Origin: Pseudobutyrivibrio sp. YE44
Lineage (GTDB): Bacteria > Bacillota > Clostridia > Lachnospirales > Lachnospiraceae
Length of the DNA stretch: 64,000 nucleotides
NCBI RefSeq assembly: GCF_900104335.1
Contig: NZ_FMXT01000006.1
Span: forward strand, 62,001 to 126,000
Reading direction: 5' to 3'
Positions 60,969-64,000 of the stretch are shown here, piece by piece (the first letter of the stretch is position 1; each line of letters opens with the position of its first letter). The position numbers and the translations under genes are program-made. The notes under the pieces are model-generated. The model saw nothing but the letters and a program-made list of their open reading frames with translations. It ran no database searches and had not been told where the DNA came from.

Positions 60969-61146
60969 GGATAAAATATGTCCGATAGAAGTAAAGGCTG
61001 GGAATTACAGAGCGCATAAATCGTTGGATGTATTTTGTGATAAATTTAGTAGACGTATAAAAGATAAATATGTAGTTCATACGAAAGATTATAAGTGGGA
61101 GAATGGAATAAACTATATTCCTGTGTATATGGTGCCATTTATATAG
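60961..61146 (+). pseudogene. C-terminal remnant of a DUF4143-type ATPase
   Basis: About 61 codons are readable, containing CPIEVKAGNYRAHKSLDVF and ending YIPVYMVPFI. This matches the nuclease-like C-terminus of AAA/DUF4143 proteins (P-I-E-V-K, then H-K-S-L). The ATPase part and start are missing. An intact relative is encoded 274 bp downstream. The remnant's ending differs from that relative, so it is a separate paralogue that lost its front. Confidence 0.75.
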
Positions 61147-61152
61147 ATGAAC

Positions 61153-61205
61153 AAAACTAAATAAAATCTTACATAGCAGTTATCGAAGGATAGCTGTTCT
61201 TTTTC
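61153..61205 (+). terminator. Second direct repeat copy and terminator
   Basis: The 20-base repeat (61153-61172) is followed by a hairpin, CAGTTATC with GATAGCTG, and a T-rich tail. It starts 6 bases after the stop codon of the DUF4143 remnant. Confidence 0.75.
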
Positions 61206-61316
61206 ATTCAGATTTGAATAAAGAGGTATAGAGATATTGTCCTATAAATATATAACAATCGTGACAACAGGCACTTTTGTTTGCTGTGTTAGGGGAGTTA
61301 TGTCAAGATTTTAATA

Positions 61317-61397
61317 TTCATAAAATGTGTGATTACAATATAAAAGTGCCTCATAAAATGTGATACGCTGGTTGAAACTGCCTCATATTATGTGATA
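61317..61397 (+). repeat. Array of three 32-33-bp-period units ahead of the intact DUF4143 gene
   Basis: TCATAAAATGTG occurs at 61318 and 61351, and TCATATTATGTG at 61383. The last two are preceded by TGCC and followed by ATA. The last unit ends 10 bases before the GGAGG site of the ATPase gene. Such spacing puts the units on one face of the helix and suits cooperative protein binding. Confidence 0.65.
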
Positions 61398-61419
61398 ATA
61401 TTTGCTTGGAGGTAGAAAA

Positions 61420-62757
61420 ATGTATTACAGAAGAAAGATTGATGAGTATCTAAACAGTTGGAAAGCAGACCCGGCACATAAGCCTCTTATTGTGAAAGGT
61501 GCGCGACAGATTGGTAAGACAGAATCAATCATGCATTTTGCTAGGGAGAATTACGAAAATGTTGTGTATATCAATTTTGCTCTAGAGAAAAAATTCATGA
61601 AGATACTTGCAGATGGTTACGATGTCGAAAGTGTTATCAAGAATATTTCTTTGGCAGATCCATCTTTTAAGTTCATTCCTGATGAAACCATAATTATTTT
61701 TGATGAAATACAAGAAAATCCGGATGTCGCCACAACTCTTAAATCCTTTAAGATAGATAGAAAATACGATGTTATATGCAGTGGATCGATACTTGGAATT
61801 AATTATAAAAAGATTCACAGTAATAGCGTTGGCGCAAAGACAGATTATGAAATGCATTCGATGGATTTTGAAGAGTTTCTTTGGGCAAAAGGGTATAGTC
61901 AGGAACAGATTGATTCTATTCTGGTTCACATGATAGAAAATAAGCCTTTTAATGAGAATGAGTTGTCGATTTATAAGGGTCTATTCTTGGATTTCTGTGT
62001 GCTAGGAGGAATGCCCGATGTAGTTAAGCTCTATATTGAGACAGGTACTTTTTCTGGTACATTGGATGTGCAAGAACAAATTAGGCTTGATTATGAAGAG
62101 GATGTGAGAAAATACGCGGAGAGTCTTGATCAAGCCAAAATTATTAGCGTGTACAGAAGCATTCCTGCACAGCTTGCAAAAGAAAATAAGAAATTCCAGT
62201 TTAATAAAATCGAGAAGAATGCAAGATCAAGGGAATACACTGGATGTATTGAGTGGCTTATTGATGCAGGGGTTATTACAGAATGTAAGTGTTTACAGTT
62301 CCCTGAACTGCCACTAAAAGGCAATGTAGAGGAGAGCAAATATAAACTATATTATCCGGACACTGGATTGCTGGTATCTGCGTTAGATGAGGAAGCACAG
62401 GAAGATTTAAGAGTAAATAAGAATCTCGGAGTGTACAAAGGCGCGCTTTATGAGAACTTTGTAGCTGAGGCTTTTGTAAAGCAGGGACTTGGACTTTTCT
62501 ATTACAAGAAAGAAAATTCTACTCTTGAAGAAGACTTTTTTGTAAGAACACAAAATGATTTGATTCCTGTTGAAGTTAAGTCTAATAATGATCAGTCGAA
62601 ATCATTGTCTACACTAATTAAGAATAAGAACTATGGTGATATTTCATATGGAATAAAACTAGGTAATTTTAATGTGGGGCATGCAAATGATATTTATACA
62701 TTCCCATATTTTTGTGCGTTTAAGATAAAAGATTATTTGAAGAAAAAAGAATTATAA
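61420..62757 (+). CDS. AAA-type ATPase with DUF4143 domain
   Basis: The 445-residue protein has an AAA_14 ATPase part with Walker A VKGARQIGKTES (about 30-40) and Walker B IIIFDEIQENP. A DUF4143 C-terminal part follows, with a nuclease-like PVEVKSNNDQSKSL motif. These proteins are common in gut bacteria, and their function is unknown. The ATG at 61420 has GGAGG; the in-frame TTG at 61402 does not. A three-unit repeat array sits directly upstream. Confidence 0.88.
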   Translation: MYYRRKIDEYLNSWKADPAHKPLIVKGARQIGKTESIMHFARENYENVVYINFALEKKFMKILADGYDVESVIKNISLADPSFKFIPDETIIIFDEIQENPDVATTLKSFKIDRKYDVICSGSILGINYKKIHSNSVGAKTDYEMHSMDFEEFLWAKGYSQEQIDSILVHMIENKPFNENELSIYKGLFLDFCVLGGMPDVVKLYIETGTFSGTLDVQEQIRLDYEEDVRKYAESLDQAKIISVYRSIPAQLAKENKKFQFNKIEKNARSREYTGCIEWLIDAGVITECKCLQFPELPLKGNVEESKYKLYYPDTGLLVSALDEEAQEDLRVNKNLGVYKGALYENFVAEAFVKQGLGLFYYKKENSTLEEDFFVRTQNDLIPVEVKSNNDQSKSLSTLIKNKNYGDISYGIKLGNFNVGHANDIYTFPYFCAFKIKDYLKKKEL

Positions 62758-62888
62758 CAAATTATATATAGTGGAGATATTCCATGGATTATGGTAATAT
62801 ATTTTAGATTTTGAATAGTTTACGCTATATAAATATATAATATATTGAAGAAACCCTTATTTTAAGTTAAGGGGAAGAAGGAGAAATT

Positions 62889-63989
62889 ATGAAACTAGGA
62901 ATCGTTGGACTTCCAAACGTAGGTAAAAGTACACTTTTTAATTCATTAACAAAGGCTGGAGCACTTGCAGCAAACTATCCATTTGCTACAATCGATCCAA
63001 ATGTAGGTATCGTTTCAGTACCAGATAAGCGTCTCGACGCACTTACAAAGATGTACAACTCAAAGAAGACTGTTCCTGCAACAATCGAGTTTGTTGATAT
63101 TGCAGGTCTTGTAAAGGGTGCTTCAAAGGGTGAAGGTCTTGGAAACCAGTTCCTTGCAAACATCCGTGAGGTAGATGCTATTGTTCATGTTGTTCGTTGT
63201 TTTGAGGATGCAAACGTAGTTCACGTTGATGGTTCTATCGATTCACTTCGTGATATCGAGACAATCAACCTTGAGCTTCTTTTCTCAGATATGGAAGTTA
63301 TGGAGCGTCGCTACTCTAAGACAGAGCGTTCAGCTCGTATGGACAAGACACTTCAGAAGGAAGCTGCAATGCAGAAGCGCCTTATTGAGCATATGGAAGC
63401 TGGAAACATGGCTAAGACTTTTGAGCTTAACGATGAGGATGAGGAAGGTTACTTCAAGGAGTACAATCTTCTTACAGCAAAGCCAGTTATCTATGCTGCA
63501 AACGTTGAGGATGAAGATCTTGCAGACGACGGCGCAAACAATAAAAACGTTCAGGCTGTTCGCGAGTACGCTTCAAAGGAAGGTTCAGAGGTATTTGTAA
63601 TTTCAGCTCAGATTGAGCAGGAAATTTCAGAGCTTGAGTCTGAGGAAGAAAAGCAAGAGTTCCTTGAGGCAATGGGACTTTCTGAGTCAGGTCTTGATAA
63701 GCTTATCACAGCTTCATACAGACTTCTTGGCCTTATTTCTTACCTTACTTCAGGTGAGGATGAGACTCGTGCATGGACAATCAAGAAGGGTACAAAGGCT
63801 CCACAGGCAGCTGGAAAGATTCATACTGATTTCGAGCGTGGATTCATTAAGGCTGAGGTTGTTAGCTATGATGCACTTATGGAAAACGGTTCAATGACAG
63901 CAGCAAAGGAAAAAGGCCTTGTTCGTATGGAAGGAAAGGACTATGTTGTCGCTGACGGTGATGTAATTACCTTCAGATTTAACGTATAA
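62889..63989 (+). CDS. ychF: Redox-regulated ATPase YchF (Obg-like)
   Basis: This Obg-family P-loop protein hydrolyses ATP and binds ribosomes. The 366-residue product is complete, with GIVGLPNVGKSTLFN (G1), IDPNVGIVSVPD, FVDIAGLVKGASKGEGLGNQFL (G3), and a C-terminal TGS domain ending KDYVVADGDVITFRFNV. GGGAAGAAGGAG precedes the ATG. Its codon use is strongly biased (many GCA, CTT and GTT), which fits high expression. It ends 11 bases before the window edge. Confidence 0.97.
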   Translation: MKLGIVGLPNVGKSTLFNSLTKAGALAANYPFATIDPNVGIVSVPDKRLDALTKMYNSKKTVPATIEFVDIAGLVKGASKGEGLGNQFLANIREVDAIVHVVRCFEDANVVHVDGSIDSLRDIETINLELLFSDMEVMERRYSKTERSARMDKTLQKEAAMQKRLIEHMEAGNMAKTFELNDEDEEGYFKEYNLLTAKPVIYAANVEDEDLADDGANNKNVQAVREYASKEGSEVFVISAQIEQEISELESEEEKQEFLEAMGLSESGLDKLITASYRLLGLISYLTSGEDETRAWTIKKGTKAPQAAGKIHTDFERGFIKAEVVSYDALMENGSMTAAKEKGLVRMEGKDYVVADGDVITFRFNV

Positions 63990-64000
63990 TGTAGTCTGAA

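Larger units (their letters stand above)
60671..61419. other. Long gap with a DUF4143 remnant and two repeat arrays
   Basis: This 749-bp stretch has no complete gene. In order it holds a 20-base direct repeat copy, a hairpin with an internal tandem duplication (60721-60774), three GGGGATT units spaced 33 bp, a DUF4143 C-terminal remnant, the second direct repeat copy with a terminator, and three TCATA-type units spaced 32-33 bp before the intact DUF4143 gene. Confidence 0.8.

Noticed and set aside
60862-61397. The 32-33-bp periodic arrays as CRISPR arrays
   Set aside because: Only three units each, shared stretches are 12-19 bases and imperfect, and no cas genes are nearby.

Overview
The window reads as one chromosomal contig of an anaerobic, low-GC, Gram-positive fermenter, most likely a Lachnospiraceae of the Butyrivibrio/Pseudobutyrivibrio type. 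This is inferred from gene content, not from any search: a MecA-like adaptor, pyruvate formate-lyase with its activase, a DUF4250 protein, a PPi-type phosphofructokinase, a DUF711/ACT pair, a flagellin lysine methylase, and plant-polysaccharide genes (GH43, GH5, a sugar ABC system). No rRNA, tRNA or CRISPR array was seen.

Layout. 0-5 kb: MecA-like gene (5' end cut by the window), a WG-repeat protein lying between two near-identical copies of one terminator, then pflA and pflB on the minus strand. 5-8 kb: two unknown secreted or anchored proteins, convergent around a complex inverted-repeat region. 8-14 kb: an oligosaccharide operon on the minus strand (binding protein, two permeases, GH43; no ATPase) with a divergent AraC-type regulator. 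13-25 kb: metabolic and housekeeping genes (histidine phosphatase, YitT, FliB, DUF4250-CapA, pta, NSS transporter, recJ, phosphofructokinase, P1 peptidase). 25-33 kb: an HTH plus unknown two-gene module with a palindromic operator, a membrane-anchored GH5, Xaa-Pro aminopeptidase, DNA polymerase I, a DUF975 protein. 33-47 kb: coaE, a long FtsA-like ATPase, a YycJ-like hydrolase, ACT and DUF711, two unknown anchored proteins, a precorrin-2 dehydrogenase-like protein, an LD-carboxypeptidase, a PTS-type dihydroxyacetone kinase set (dhaL-dhaM-dhaK), DUF2752, a zinc ribbon, a low-molecular-weight phosphatase and an oxidoreductase. 47-56 kb: a seven-gene locus made of an anchored binding protein, a YesM-type kinase, an AraC-type response regulator, a second binding protein, a fused permease, an ATPase and MgtC. 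56-63 kb: a more accessory stretch with a diguanylate cyclase, an acyltransferase, a frameshifted Fic gene, an SDR, the remnant of a DUF4143-type ATPase followed by an intact one, and finally ychF.

The most interesting non-gene structure is a family of about 90-95 nt imperfect palindromes, present five times between or at the edges of genes. Their arms differ between copies, but base pairing is kept by paired changes. A second structured family occurs in the pflB-pflA spacer and after the ACT gene. The two DUF4143 loci are each preceded by three short repeats spaced 32-33 bp.

The most interesting gene set is the 47-56 kb locus. Its first three genes match the architecture of the Staphylococcus HptA/HptS/HptR sugar-phosphate sensor, and its transporter resembles 'ferric' ABC systems but lacks the tyrosine pair expected for iron. 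I infer an organophosphate uptake locus with its own extracytoplasmic sensor.
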